Notes: generated by a model from the letters alone, not told the origin. A DNA stretch of 64,000 bases from Inia geoffrensis (GCA_036417435.1 CM070900.1:123706315-123770314), one strand, 5' to 3'. Counted from the stretch's first letter, positions 11,029-23,438 are shown. Translations and numbers: made by a program.

Positions 11029-11215
11029 CTCTAAAGCCTTCGACTGATTAGATCTGGCCCACCCATGTTGTTAACAGTCATCTCCGTTACTTAAGGTCTA
11101 CTGATTGTAGGTGTTAACTATATCTACAAAACACCTTTATGGCAATACCTAGATTCATGTTTGATTAACTTACCAAGTACTACAGCCTGGCCAAGTTAAC
11201 CCAGAAAACTTACCA
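11029..11215 (-). mobile_element. Ancient LTR-like remnant, part 2, antisense
   Basis: Resumes after the L1 with 'ctaaagccttcgactgattagatctggcccaccca', the reverse complement of the idiom 'gtgggcctcatccaatcagttgaaggcc' seen in sense at about 21942-21969. It ends near 'ctggccaagttaaccc'. Confidence 0.5.
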
Positions 11216-11219
11216 TCAA

Positions 11220-12445
11220 AGTAATAAAAATTGTGATTGTGCCATATGCCTCCTTGCAGGTATTTCCTTTTCACTTCAGGAAGCTTTCTGAAATAAAGGC
11301 AACAGTCTCTTAAGCACTAATGTCACACTTCTTGGTCTATCAGGATGCTTTTTCTTAAAGAGTTTGTGGTTCAGTCTAAATGGAATGTCAACGATTGGAG
11401 GTTTCTGATTTATGATTGGGTCTTAATTGTCACCTCCTCCATAGTTCAGTGATGCTTCAAGCTTAGATTAAAAATAAAAAGTGAACTCTAACTATTCAGA
11501 TTGTTTCCCCTTGCCCCTGAAAATCCAGCTCCAACACATCTCACTCTTGCTTTTTATCAGCGCCTCCAAGTATCTGTAGCTTCAAAAAACATTCCTTTGG
11601 AAAATCAAATCTGAAAACATTCAAAGGGCTGGCCTTCATCTCTGCGAACTTTTGACAATAATGTTCATTGAATGAAGTTTGTCAAAATCTGTTTCTTTTC
11701 ATAGCCTGTGGCTTGTGAGTGATTTCTGGGAAATGTTGATTATGAAATAAGCTCTCTTCAGTCTGTTTCAAAAGATGATCCCCAGGTAGGTAATCGTCAA
11801 GTAGAGGCATCTTTTCAGAGAAACGCAGGGGTGAGCAAACCCCTCTGGGCCTGTGTTGTCACTGCCCAGAGTCATGAACCTGCCTGTTCAGCCCTTGAAA
11901 AGTGGCACTGAGCACCCGCCAGGAGCCGTGGAGCCTGCTCCCCCATAGGCAGGTGCGTGGGGGTGCTTCAGCGTTTTGTACTGTAACTTTTCAACACAAA
12001 TTCTAAAGCCGGGGAAGAGGGCAGGAAAACAACCAGGCTTCAATATGAGCCAGCCGTCAGATCCATCCTTGAGTCACTCTGTTAAGTGGAACCAGTAATT
12101 GTCTCGTTGGAGACCTGCAGAAATAGCTCATGGGAGAGAATGCTCTGTACCTGGAATATATTCATTAGCTCGTGTGTCAAAAGGCCACACGTGGATAGAA
12201 ACCATAATCTTGGTATTTCTTTGCACTCTGCAGCCTTGAGACTTCAAGGGCAGAAGCCCACGTGCCCTGGTGGCCACCTATCAACCTCTCCTACCGGCCT
12301 GCCTGGCAAGCCGGGTGGCAGGTAGAAGTGGCGGGAGGGGGCAGCTGGAAACCCAGGGATTTAGGTCCAAAGACAGCAGAGAAGATGGATGCATTGTACA
12401 AATAAGCACTCCGTTAAAGGGCTGTTTCTGGTTTCTTGGGACCCT
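11220..12445. other. Gene-free interval
   Basis: Mostly single-copy-looking sequence. The stretch 11820-12420 is more GC-rich and less repeat-laden than its surroundings, but it has no frame with good splice sites. It could hold a regulatory element; nothing in the sequence proves it. Confidence 0.35.
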
Positions 12446-12460
12446 CCTACTGGTCTAGCT

Positions 12461-12462
<2 letters not shown>

Positions 12463-12497
<35 letters not shown>
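12463..12497. repeat. (TA)n microsatellite grown in a SINE tail
   Basis: TA units with one TG interruption, lying wholly inside the SINE target duplication. It must therefore have arisen from the SINE tail after insertion or been copied with it. Confidence 0.92.
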
Positions 12498-12498
<1 letters not shown>

Positions 12499-12830
12499 TT
12501 TTGGCTGCATTGGGTCTTTGTTGCTGCTCACGGGCTTTCTCTAGTTGTGGTGAGTGGGGCTACTTTTCGTTGTGGTGCGTGGGCTTCTCATTGCGGTGGC
12601 TTCTCTTGTTGCAGAGCATGGGCTCTGGGCACGTGGGCTTCAGTAGTTGTGGCACACGGTCTCAGTAGTTGTGGCTCACGGGCTCTAGAGCACAGGCTCA
12701 ATAGTTGTGGTGCATGGGCTTAGTTACTCTGCTGCACATGGGATCTTCCCGGACCATGGCTCAAACCTGTGTCTCCTGCATTGGCAGGCGGATTCTTAAC
12801 CATTGCGCCACCAGGGAAGTCCTACTGGTC
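12463..12830 (-). mobile_element. CHR-type SINE, antisense, tail turned into (TA)n
   Basis: Flanked by the perfect 17-bp TSD CCTACTGGTCTAGCTTA (12446-12462 and 12831-12847). The SINE body is antisense ('ttggctgcattgggtctttg' to 'gccaccagggaagt'). Between the left TSD and the body, the expected antisense A/T-rich tail is a TA/TG repeat at 12463-12497. Confidence 0.95.
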
Positions 12831-12847
12831 TAGCTTAAATTGAGAGG

Positions 12848-13645
12848 GGATTTGATGCTCCCCATGGGCTGTTTCCTCCCATTCATACTCAGTTACAGCT
12901 CTTTTCATTTTCATTAAATACATTTAATATGCACCATTTTTTCATGGCCCTCTGCTAAAATCTGCACGAAGGCAACATCCCTAGCCCTGAAATTGTGAAA
13001 AGAGCACTAGACTCAGGGAAGGAAGGCCTGGGTTTCAATCTGGAGTGTTCATTAAAAACCTCAGTTGCAAGGAACAGATCCTCACTGGAATCACCTCATG
13101 TGATTGGGTGGGGCAGGGTATTGACTGTAAAGATACACACAAATTGACATGGGAAGGTGAAGGCCATCTGGAAGCGGAAGCAGGGTAGGGAAGCGGGTGG
13201 GGGGATGGAGCTGTGCTGGTTGTCAGTTGTGGTTTCTTTCCTGCTGTCTGATTTCCTCTGTGTGCCCCTTGTAACTCCAGCCTACCATCCCCAAAGGCCT
13301 TTTTTGGGATCCCACTACTAACTAACTCCTTAATTTCCACATTTCTTAATTCAAATTCCCAAGCAATAATATGATTACTCCAGCTTTTAAAGTCAGGCCT
13401 CACAGTAGCCCAGTAAGGATTGGCTGCTTTGGGACAAGGGCCCTCCCCTGGTCAATCAGCTGCCTTGAGCAGCCCACTTCCTTCCTTCTCTAAAGAGATG
13501 TGGCAGGCCAGGCATTCTGAGGCTTGGCTTGTCCAACACACTTAAGCAGGTTATTTATCCTCTCCCAGACCACTGCTCCTCAACTGTATTAGGATGCTAG
13601 CACCTGCGCAGCCAACAGAGTTATCACACGTGCATTCAAAATCAT
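12848..13645. other. Gene-free interval with MIR-like traces
   Basis: 'gcactagactcagggaaggaaggcctgggtttcaatc' (13005-13040) and 'taagcaggttatttatcctctcccagacc' (13543-13571) are MIR-type idioms. The 122-codon minus frame at 13035-13403 shows no family resemblance. No exon is supported. Confidence 0.45.
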
Positions 13646-13720
13646 GTATTAATGCAAAACAAAACTACAATGAGGTACCACCTCATACCAGTCAGAATGG
13701 CCATCATTAAGAAGTCTACA

Positions 13721-14023
13721 GGGCTTCCCTGGTGGCACAGTGGTTAAGAGTCCACCTGCCAATGCAGGGAACACAGGTTCGGTCCCTGGTCTGGGAGGAT
13801 CCCACATGCCACGAAGCAACTAAGCCTGTGCACCACAACTACTGAGCCTGAGCACCTAGAGCCCGTGCTCCGTAACAAGAGAAGTCACTGCAATGAAAAG
13901 CCAGTGCACCGCAATGAAGAGCAGCCCCCGCTCGTGGCAACTAGAGAAAGCCCACATGCAGCAACGAAGACCCAATGCAGCCAAAAATAAATAAATAAAA
14001 TAAATAAATTTATTTTTTTTAAA
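13721..14023 (+). mobile_element. CHR-type SINE, long form, inside L1
   Basis: A complete copy with tail 'ccaaaaataaataaataaaataaataaattt', flanked by the TSD AAGTCTACA (13712-13720 and 14024-14032). Confidence 0.95.
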
Positions 14024-14697
14024 AAGTCTACAAATAATAAATGTTGGAAAGGATGTGCAGAAAAGGGAACCCTCCTACACTGTTGGTGGGAATGTAGATT
14101 GGTGCAGCCATTATGGAAAACCGTATGGAGGTTTCTCAAAAAGCTAAAAATATAGTTGCCATATGATCCAGCAATCCCACTCTTGGGCATATATCCAGAC
14201 AAAATTATAATTAGAAAAGATACATGTACCCATATGTTCATAACAGCACTATTTATAGCCAAGACATGGAAAAAACCTAAATGTCCATAGACAGATGAAT
14301 GGATAAAGAAGAGTGGTATACATATACAGTGGAATATTACTCAGCCGTAAAAAAGAATGAAATAATGCCATTTGCAGCAACATGGACGGACCACGGACCT
14401 AGAGGTGGACCTAGAGATTACCATGCTAAGCGAAGTAAGTCAGAAAGAGAAAGACAAATAACATATGATATCACTTATATGTGGAATCTAAAATACAATA
14501 CAAATCAACATACCTATGAAACAAAAACAGACTCACAGATACAGCAAACAGACTTGTGGTTGCCAAGGGGGAGGTGAGGTAGGGGAGGGAAGGAATGGGA
14601 GTTTGGGATTAGCAGAGGCAAACTATCATATATAGGATGGATAAACAACAAGGTCTTACTGTATAGCACAGGGAACTATATTCAATATCCTGTGACA

Positions 14698-14925
14698 GGA
14701 ACTTCCCTGGTGGTCCAGTGGCTAAGACTCCATGCTCCCAATGCAGGGGGCCTGGGTTCAATCCCTGGTGGGGGAACTAGATCCCACATGCCACAATTAA
14801 GAGTTCACATGCTGCAACTAAAGATCCCACATGCTGCAACTAAAGATCCTGAATGCCACGACAAAGATCCCGTGTGCCGCAACTAAGACCGGCACAGCCA
14901 AATAAATAAATAAATATTTTTTAAA
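14698..14925 (+). mobile_element. CHR-type SINE, 'ggtccagtggctaagactcc' subtype
   Basis: Flanked by the perfect 14-bp TSD AATATCCTGTGACA (14684-14697 and 14926-14939). Its head has 'ggtggtccagtggctaagac' and the body has repeated 'gcaactaaagatcc' units, so it differs from the long and short forms elsewhere. The copy at 23439 is of the same subtype. Confidence 0.94.
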
Positions 14926-15085
14926 AATATCCTGTGACAAATCATAATGGAAAGGAATATGAAAAATAATATATATTTACATATATTTGCATATATGTAT
15001 AACTGAATCACTTTGCTGTACAGAAAAAATTAACACAAAATTGTAAATCAACTATACTTCAATAAAATTAAAAAAAAAAAAAAGC

Positions 15086-16632
15086 ATTTACTGAGCTTCT
15101 ATATGAAGCACTTTGATCTAGTGCCTTCCAGGCATTGTGCTTAGCAATGGGGTTACAAGAGGGAATAAAACTGATGTATATCTCCCCTCATGGAGTTGAC
15201 CATCCAGGATTAAACAAGATCGTATCTGTGAAAGCAGCCCCAACCATCCCACCTACAGCACCACTGCACACTTAGTGTTAAGATGCCTTCCTTCAGTCTT
15301 TTTCATAAGCATGTACTGTAAGTCATAGCAGCACTAGGGATCCAAAGATAAATAAGACATGGTTTCTGATCTCAAGGAGCTCACAGTCTATTTGAGAAAC
15401 AAACATGCAAGAAAACAGGATGGTGCCGAAGCACAAGTTAGCAGGTAGCAGACAAGGCAGGGAAAAAGGAGCCTCAGCTTGGCTAAGTCAGAGGAGGCTT
15501 CTCAGAGAAGGTGACACCTGAGCTGAGATATAAAAGATGAGGAGACATTTGTCAGATGTTCTAGCAGTGGAGGGGTGTAGGGTGAGGAAGGACTATGGAC
15601 ATTCCAAGCAAAGAAGATACCATGCAAAGCACAGTGGTTGTAGAGATTATGGGGAGTTCCAAAAACAGAAACACTCTAGGATTGCCGGAACCTGAAATTT
15701 AAGAAATATGGCCCAAAATGAAGCTAGAAGAGTAGCAAAGGCCAGATAATCATGTAGAATTTTGGATGCCTTGCTAAGTTGTTTGAGTTTTATCCCATGC
15801 CCTTTGGGGAGTCATGAAAGAATTTAGATTAGTGGATCAATCTCGGTCATTAATCCGAGTCATTTCAGATTTACTTTTTACAATGAGCAAGCTGGGGGAC
15901 AGAGCCAGACTGGACTGGAGAGGGGCAAGAACAGAGGCAGAGATGTGGTAAAGACACAGAGACAGTAGTCTCAAGGAGAGACAACGAGGACCTGATCTGA
16001 TGAGGGAAGAGTGGGTAGGAGAGGACGTAAGCATCTCCAGAGAGTTTTAGAAGGTAGAATTTGCAGAACATGGTGATCGTTTTGAAAGTAGGGAAGAGAA
16101 GGGATGAGAGGATGACTCCCAGGGTTCTAGCTTGAGGGTCTAGGGAAGAGAGGAGTGCTGAGCCCCAGAGAAGGAGTTCAGAAAGGAAGCAAGCAGGGAG
16201 GTGCTACCTCCATTGGGACAGATGGAGTTTGAGGTGCCTCTGGAACATGCAGAGATGTTGAGGGGCTCTGCAGCTGGATGTGCCAGCCTGTTGCTCATCA
16301 TAGGAGGCTGCGATGGAGGTCTAGATGTGGAGACATCAAAATGTGAAAGCATCTGAGACGATGGGTCCAGAGAAGGTAGAGTGTGAGAGGGACGGTCCAT
16401 GGTAGGGAGCTTGGGCAGACACCTGTCTGCAGGGGTGAGGGAGACTCATTAATTGGAAGAAAACCCCACAGTCCCTAAGACTAGCTGCTCAGTCCCATCC
16501 TGCCACTCAGGAGTATGCTCTGGACAGAGACAGAACAAATCATTATTCTCTGACAAAGATTAGAGGTGTTTGCCTTAACTAAGAATTTGATCTGGACCAA
16601 CATAAGGATAAGCTGTAGTTTCAAAGTTTTAG

Positions 16633-16634
<2 letters not shown>
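15086..16634. other. Gene-free interval with ancient repeat idioms
   Basis: 'ggcattgtgcttagcaatggggttacaag' (15130), 'aaggagctcacagtctatttgag' (15375), 'ggatgccttgctaagttg' (15764) and 'gagtttgaggtgcctctggaacatg' (16227) are phrases of a long dispersed mammalian repeat whose class I cannot name. The 29.76-30.11 kb interval repeats part of it. No exon is supported. Confidence 0.45.

Positions 16635-16686
<52 letters not shown>
16635..16686. repeat. (GT)26 microsatellite
   Basis: Twenty-six uninterrupted GT units, likely length-polymorphic. Confidence 0.98.
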
Positions 16687-16688
<2 letters not shown>

Positions 16689-17559
16689 ACGTAGCATTCG
16701 GGGTAGATGTTCTCTGAAATGCTCAGTAATGTGCTGTTTTTCTTATGCTCCCTGAGTCTCTAGCTCAGTCCAGAACTCCTAGTGCTCTGCCTAGTAATAT
16801 ACTTGGCTATCCCCATTGTGAACACAAGAAACTGTCCTGGCAAACATGTTCTAGAGAAGGATTTAAGGTGGGGGTGGGGGGAACATATATTTATAGATTA
16901 GCTGAAAGGAAAGATGACAATGAAGCCGAGAATGAAGGTAGACAAAAGTGAGAGAGGGAAGTGATGGAGAGGGAGGACGCCCCTGAGGGCTTCAGAGCAG
17001 AGGTGAGGGGGCTGGTCCTGAAGAGCAGGTGGCGAGAAGGAAGGAGTCAGGAGGGGGGCCCAGCTCTCAGGGTAAGTGAAGGAAAGGAAGTCATATGTGT
17101 GACTGAAGATAATTCATATGCAGAGCTTAAATCCCTGTGAATATGGAGAGATGGAGCAAGCCTCTCTGAGAAGAGAGAGCACATGCTTATGCCATGTGGG
17201 CTCCAGAACAGGCAGCAATGTGACATGGAGCTGATGAGGGGTCATAGATACATAAAGAACAAGCCAGCCTATACTGGCAGTAGCGTATGCAGCATCTGTC
17301 AAGGTCATGTATAGTTGGGGGTGAAAGTAGACATCCCATATATTCCATTTTTTCAGTAGAAAAGGATGCAGGGAAAGTCATCATTTCTCCTTTAATAAAC
17401 CCAGAATAAATCATAGAGAATACTAAAAGAAAACACATGGATTAATTGAGCTTTGGGCAATCACGTACCTTTTTAAAAAAAGTTTCAGTCTCCATAATAT
17501 ATAAAAAGTACTGAAGAATAAAGAAGAAAAGGAGCAAAGGGCTGATAGAAAAATGACAA
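16687..17559. other. Gene-free interval
   Basis: Purine-rich around 16900-17060, AT-rich after that. No exon, young repeat or RNA gene is seen. Confidence 0.4.
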
Positions 17560-18140
17560 AAGATAAGAACAGAAAGGTCACAGAAAAAAAACAAATGGAC
17601 CTTACATATGTGAAAAGCTGCTCACATCACTAAAAATAAGAAAAATGCCAATTAAAATTGCACCATAAAACTGAAAAACTTGACAGCATACTCTGGTACA
17701 ACTCCCATGGAGGGAAATTTGGCAGAGTCAAGTACACAGCACTACGTATGTAGTCTTTTGCCAAAAAACTTAATCTGAATTGAATCAAGCCTCCAGACCC
17801 AAATTCTAATTTATTAGAATGCAGAGGATAAAGGAACAAGTCAAATCGCACCATCATAAAACCAGAGTGTTGAATATTTTTTAAGAAAACTAGATTGGAC
17901 TCTGAAAAATGTCAATGCTGTAAACTAGAAATGACCCAAATACCCATCAACAGTGGCATGGATAAATTTTGGTACAATCCTATATTGTAATGCTATACAG
18001 CAAGAATGAATGAACTTCAACTGCACACAAGAGAATAGATAAATTTCACAAATATAATGATGAGTAAAAGAAACAGAAACAGAAGAATCATTATGCTACA
18101 GTTCAGTTTACATAAAGTTCATAAACAGGCAAAACTAATC
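17560..18140 (+). mobile_element. Old L1 3' fragment
   Basis: 'gaaaagctgctcacatcactaaaaataag' followed by 'aatgacccaaatacccatcaacag' and 'ggtacaatcctatattgtaatgctatacag' match the order of L1 ORF2 end and 3' region. Strongly diverged. Confidence 0.65.
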
Positions 18141-18440
18141 TATGGTGTTTTAAGTCAGGATCCTGGTTACACTGAGGGGGATAGTGATGGGAAGAGATCA
18201 GGGCTGTTTAGTTTGTGAAAATTCAGTCATAAACTTCTGTCTATTTTTCTTTCTTTTAAAACTTTTTTTAAAAAATTGTGGTGTACACATACAGTGAAGG
18301 GCATAAAGTAATAATCTTAATACATACTGTTAGATGGATTTTTTACAATTATATGTAACTTGTAACCACCACCCACATCAAGATATAGAACATTTTCAAC
18401 ACCCCAGAAAGTTCCGTGATGCCCATTTCCCATCTAAAAA

Positions 18441-18441
<1 letters not shown>

Positions 18442-18474
<33 letters not shown>
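18442..18474. repeat. (CA)n microsatellite
   Basis: About sixteen CA units within the antisense L1M. Confidence 0.97.
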
Positions 18475-18476
<2 letters not shown>

Positions 18477-20016
18477 TTCTGACTCCTATCATATTGGATT
18501 AGTTTTTTATGTGCTGAACGTCATCCGACTTCTGTGTCTGATCTATTTTTGCTCAGCATAACACCTGTGAAGTTCATCCTGACTGCTGCATGTGTCAATA
18601 GTTTTTTTAGAGTTGTATAATAGTCCATTGTCTGAATATAGCACATTGTGTTTCTTGATTCTCCTGCTGGTGGATATTTGAGTTGTTTCCAGTGTTGAAT
18701 TATGAATAATTCCTGCACATATCTTTGGTGGACACAGGCACCCATTTCTCTTTGGTTATAAATCTAAGAGTGGACTTGCCAAGTCATCAAGTGGACCTAT
18801 GTTTAGCTTTAGTAGATACTGCCGAACAATTTCAGAAGTAGTTGTACCAGCCTTACTCTTACCAGCAATATGTGACATATTTGAGATATTCTAATATTTC
18901 CATAACCTCTTCAACTCCTGGATTTGTCATCTTTTTAATTTTAGCTACTTTGATGAGTGGATAATTGTATCTTACTGTGGTTTTAATTTGCATTTCTCTT
19001 ATGACTAATGATGTCTAACACCTTTACATATGTTTATCAGTCACTTGGATATCTTTTTTGTAAGGTACTTGTTAATGCTTTTGTCCATTTTTTTTTAAAG
19101 CTTGGGTTTTGTTTTGTTTAGTTATCTGTAGTTGTTCTGTATCTTCTGAAACTCAGAAAGTTGTCAAATACAAGTACTGAAGCTGTCTTCTCATCTGTGG
19201 CTTTCTTTTTGCTTTCTTTATTGTGTCTTCTGATGAACAGTCTTTATTTTAATAAGGTCCAATTTATCAGGTTTTCTTTTTCTTTTAAGGTTAATGCTTT
19301 TTAAAAATATTTTAGATATATTTATCTTCCTAAGGACAGAAAGACTTTTTTCTTTGTTTTCTTTTAGAAACTTTATTGTTTCACTTGACACATCTAGGTC
19401 TATGATCCACCTTAAATTACTTTTTGTATGTTGTGTGAGGTAGGGGTCAATTTTATTTTATTTTCTATATAAATACCCCATTGCTCCAAGGCCATCAAAA
19501 AGGTAATACTTTCCCCCACATGACTGCAGTAGTGCTTTTATCATATATCAAGGGACAATATGTGTTTGCAAACATTTCTGGACTCCCTGTTTTATGCCAT
19601 TGATCTATTTGTCTTTCCTTGAGCTAATATCATACTATCTTGATTATTCTTCCTTTAATGAAAGTCTTGAAATCTTATAGTACACATCCTCCAAATTTGT
19701 TTCTTATTCAAATTGCCTTGACTATTCTAGGTGCTTTGCAGTATCACATAAATTTTAGAGTCACCTTGTCAATTTCCATTTTAATTGGAATTATTATGAA
19801 TCTAAAGATTAACTATGTAGATTTAACATCTTTCCACTTATTTAGGTCTTCTTTAATTCTCTCATCAACATTTTATACTTCTTAGTGTAGAGGAGAGGTC
19901 TTTTACATCTTTTGTTAGGTTTGCTTGTGGGAATTTGGTGTTTATTGATTATGTTATAATTAACTTTTTTACATTCATTTTCATTTTTTGTTGCTAGTAT
20001 ATAGAAATGATTTTTA

Positions 20017-20343
20017 ATATAAATTTATTTTATTTATTTATTTTTGGCTGCATTGGGTCTTCATGGTGCACACGGGCTTTCTCTAGTTGTGGTGAGCAGG
20101 GGCTATTCTTCGTTGCAACGCAGAGGCTTCTCACTGCAGTGGCTTCTCTTCTTAAGGAGCACAGGCTCTAGGTGCTCGGGCTCAGTAGTTGTGGCTCGTG
20201 GGCTCTAGAGCGCAGGCTCAGTAGTTGTGGTGCACCGGCTTAGTTGCTCCGCAGCATGTGGGATCTTCCTGGACCAGGGATCAAACCTGTGTCCCCTGCA
20301 TTGGCAGGTGGATTCTTAGCCACTGCACCACCAGAGAGGTCCC
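20017..20343 (-). mobile_element. CHR-type SINE, long form, antisense
   Basis: Antisense tail 'tttattttatttatttatttt', body, and head 'gccactgcaccaccagagaggtccc'. The flanks TAGAAATGATTTTTAA (left) and TAGAAATTATTTTTGA (right) are a decayed TSD in L1M sequence. Confidence 0.92.
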
Positions 20344-20556
20344 TAGAAATTATTTTTGAATAATGACCTTATATCAAGAGACCTTGAGGAATTTGTTTAT
20401 TCTAATAGTTTATAGATTATTTGGGGTTTTCTTTGTATATATTCATATCATCTCTAAGTAAAGATAGTTTTCTTTCTTCCTTTCCAAACTTTACACCTAT
20501 TTATTTTTCTAGCTTATAATGCAGGCTACAACTTCCAATGATTTTTGTACTTTTCT

Positions 20557-20771
20557 TTTTTTTTTTTTTTTTTTTTTTTGCGGTACGCGGGCCTCTCACT
20601 GTTGTGGCCTCTCCCATTGTGGAGCACAGGCTCCGGACGCACAGGCTCAGGGGCCATGGCTCACCGGCCTAGCCGCTCCGCGGCATGTGGGATCTTCCCT
20701 GACCGGGGCACGAACCTGCATCCCCTGCATCGGCAGGCAGACTCTAAACCACTGTGCCACCAGGGAAGCCC
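20557..20771 (-). mobile_element. CHR-type SINE, short form, antisense
   Basis: A 24-base T run, then 'gcggtacgcgggcctctcac' through 'gccaccagggaagcc'. It is flanked by the perfect TSD TGTACTTTTCT (20546-20556 and 20772-20782). The long pure tail and the CpG retained in its end motif indicate a young copy. Confidence 0.95.
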
Positions 20772-21089
20772 TGTACTTTTCTATATGTACAGTATAATTC
20801 AAAAAAATTTTAATTTAGTGGCATAACTGAGCTAGACTAACAGAGACTAAAATGACATAACCAAATGTAATACATGAAAACGTATTGAATCTTGGTTTTA
20901 AAATATTTACAAAAGACCTGTTTTACAATTGGCAAATCTGAACATGATCTGAATATTAAATGATTAAAGTGAAATTACTGTTTTTTGAAAACAGCTTGAT
21001 AATAGTGTTGTAGTTATGTAAAAATGTACTACTCTGAGGGGATGAATGTTTATTTAGAGAGTAATGTTAATCATGACGAGTATTTTTAA

Positions 21090-21780
21090 GCAGTTCAACA
21101 AAAATGTATGCATGTGTATGTGTTTGTATGTATATATGTATATAGAGAGAGACAGAGAGAAAGCAGATGTGGCAAAATGTTAACAATTCTTGAATCTAAA
21201 TAGAGAATTGTGGTGCACAGTTGCAGTGGCTCCCATGATCCCCACCTCCTAGAGTTCATGCTCTTTTGTGATGCCTTGTCCTTGACTGTGAGCAGGACCT
21301 GTGACTTGCTTGTAGACAATAAAATATGGCAAAGATGTAGGGTGCACATATTTATGTGTACATGATTATGTGATTAAGTTACACAAGACTGCAGTTTCTG
21401 TCTTAGTGGAGTCTCTCTCTTCCTTCCTAGCTTTGAGGAAGCAAGTGGCCATGTTGGGAGCCCCACATGGCAAGGAACTGTGATAGCCTCTAGGATCTGA
21501 AGATGCCTTCCAGCTGACAGCCAGAAAGAAACTGAACTCCTCAAAGAACTGAATTCTGCCAACAACTTGAGTGAGCTTAGAAGCAGATCCTTCCCCAGTT
21601 GAACCTCAGATGAGACCACGGCCCTGGCCACCACCTTGTGCAGCCTTGAGAGATGCTAAGAACAGGACCCAGCTAAGCCATGCTAAGATCCTGAATCACA
21701 AAAACCGTGAGATAACAGATATGTGTTGTTTTAAGGTGTTAAATTTGTGATGATATTTTTGTGTAGTAATAGAAAACTAA
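21090..21780 (+). mobile_element. Ancient LTR-like remnant (probable MaLR type)
   Basis: Ordered idioms 'tgagcaggacctgtgacttgcttg', 'ggaagcaagtggccatg', 'agccttgagagatgctaagaacag', 'ttttaaggtgttaaatttgtg' and a terminal 'aatagaaaactaacaca' resemble non-coding mammalian LTRs of the MLT1 kind. No internal coding sequence accompanies it. Class assignment is from memory. Confidence 0.45.
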
Positions 21781-21782
21781 CA

Positions 21783-22170
21783 CAAGGTGTGATGGTTAAT
21801 TATGTCAACTTAACTGGGCCATAGGGTCCCCAGATATTTGGTCAAACTTTATTCTGGATATTTCTGTGAGGGCGTTTTTGGGTGAGATTAACATTTAAAT
21901 AGGTATACCTAGTAAAGCAGATTGCTCTCCCTAATGTGGGTGGGCCTCATCCAATCAGTTGAAGGCCTGCATAGAACAGAAAAGCTGACCTTTCCCCAAA
22001 TAAGAGAATTCTTTCTGCCTGACTTTCTTTGAACTGGGACATTACCTTTATTTTTCCTGTTTTCAGATTCAAACTGAAACATCCATTCTTCCTGGGTCTC
22101 AAGGCTGCTGGCCTTTGAAGAAGAACTACACCATCAGCTCTCCTGATTTTCAGGCCTTCAGGATACATAA
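21783..22170 (+). mobile_element. Ancient LTR-like remnant
   Basis: Starts 'tgatggttaattatgtcaac' and continues 'cccagatatttggtcaaac', 'gtgggtgggcctcatccaat', 'tcctgggtctcaaggctgctgg'. It is the sense version of the repeat that is antisense at 9.9-11.2 kb. Non-coding. Confidence 0.5.
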
Positions 22171-22373
22171 GGATATACAGATATCACAGCAATATTCTTT
22201 CAACTTTTCCACATGTTTGAAAATATTCAAAATAAAAATGGGGGAAAATGCTCAGAAGTCAGGAAGTGTCAGGAGACAGTTCAGAGAACGCTCCTACGAA
22301 GATTCACTAGATTTTTTCCCTCTTATTCTCAACCTCTCTCCTTTCCATTTTTTCTCAGTGAATCTACTTTATT

Positions 22374-22739
22374 TAATATGAGATTTTTTAAAATTTATTT
22401 TATTGAGGTATAGTTGATTTACCGTATTGTGTTAATTTCTACTGTGCAGCAAAATGATTCAGTTATACATATATATACATTCTTTTTCATGTTCTTTTAC
22501 ATTATGGTTTATCACAGGATATTGAGTATAGTTCCCTGTGATATACAGTAGGACCTTGTTGTTTCCCTTCCATATAATAGCTTGTATCTGCTAATCCCAA
22601 ACTCCCAATCCATCCTTCTACCACCCTACCCCCCTTAGCAGCCACAGGTCTGTTCTCTATGTCTGTGAGTCTGTTTGTATTTTGTAGATAAGTTCATTTG
22701 TGTCATATTTTAGATTCCATATAATATGAGATTTTTTAA
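22374..22739 (-). mobile_element. Short 5'-truncated L1 3' end, antisense
   Basis: Only about 330 bp of the L1 3' end is present, antisense, starting from an A-tail read as 'ttttttaaaatttattttattg'. It is bounded by the perfect 18-bp TSD TAATATGAGATTTTTTAA (22374-22391 and 22722-22739). Confidence 0.9.
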
Positions 22740-23375
22740 CACACAGTAGCCACTGTAGTTAAACATAAATAATAAATCGACCCTTTTTTTGTGGAGATTT
22801 ATCCTCTATAAACATTATACTGAGAAAGTTTGGCCTTAACCTTTGTTCTGCAAACGTTTCAGAATTTTTTTCTACTGCCACATTACAAGATAAATGTCAG
22901 TCTGAATGAAGGCTTTTCTGTAAAACTCAGCAGCTTCACAGATGGCCTCTAATCCACACTCATAAAAGACAAGACTACATTTTTCTGGTTGAAAATAATT
23001 TCAAAAGCTCTTCTTAAGTTCCCACCAGAACATAATGCTACTTTTGATGCTGCATGAGGTCAGTTAAATAAACTCAGGCAGTGTTCTCCAGGAGTTATCA
23101 AACAAACTGAGAAAATTACATAAAAATTATGGTTTTACCTAGGATTAATAGAAACAATTTTCCCAGAAACCTCAATAATTACATATGGCCAAATCCCTGC
23201 TTTGCCCCAGGTTGCTTCCTCTGATGTGACTTGATGAATAATCCTTCACAGAAAGTGAACAAGGTTAGATGAAGGCAAACAATGGAAATATGCCTCAAAT
23301 TCATTTTCTTAAAAGCACACCTTAAAGAAACCTCTAACCATTGAGAGCATATTTTTAAGGAGGTCCGTCACACAG
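22740..23375. other. Gene-free interval
   Basis: AT-rich sequence with no exon, RNA gene or recognisable young repeat. Confidence 0.4.
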
Positions 23376-23438
23376 TAAAGCAGTTTCTGGCTTGGGCTAC
23401 ACATTAGAATCACCTGGGGATCTTAACAAAACACTGGT

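Larger units (their letters stand above)
13646..15085 (+). mobile_element. 5'-truncated L1 carrying two SINEs
   Basis: Begins at 'aatgcaaaacaaaactacaatgaggtacc' and runs through the ORF2 C-terminus and 3' UTR to 'caataaaattaaaaaaaaaaa'. SINEs at 13721-14023 and 14698-14925 interrupt it. With both removed it is collinear with the L1 copies at 10.0, 24.2 and 36.2 kb. Frames are broken. Confidence 0.85.
18242..20800 (-). mobile_element. Old L1M, antisense, about 2 kb without SINEs
   Basis: A long reverse-complement L1M 3' half. Landmarks in order are 'catcaagatatagaacattttc', 'ggtggatatttgagttgtttcc', 'aatttgcatttctcttatgac', 'atgatccaccttaaattac', 'ttgtgtgaggtaggggtcaa' and 'cttcctttccaaactttacacc'. 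It is split by SINEs at 20017-20343 and 20557-20771. No frame survives. Confidence 0.8.
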
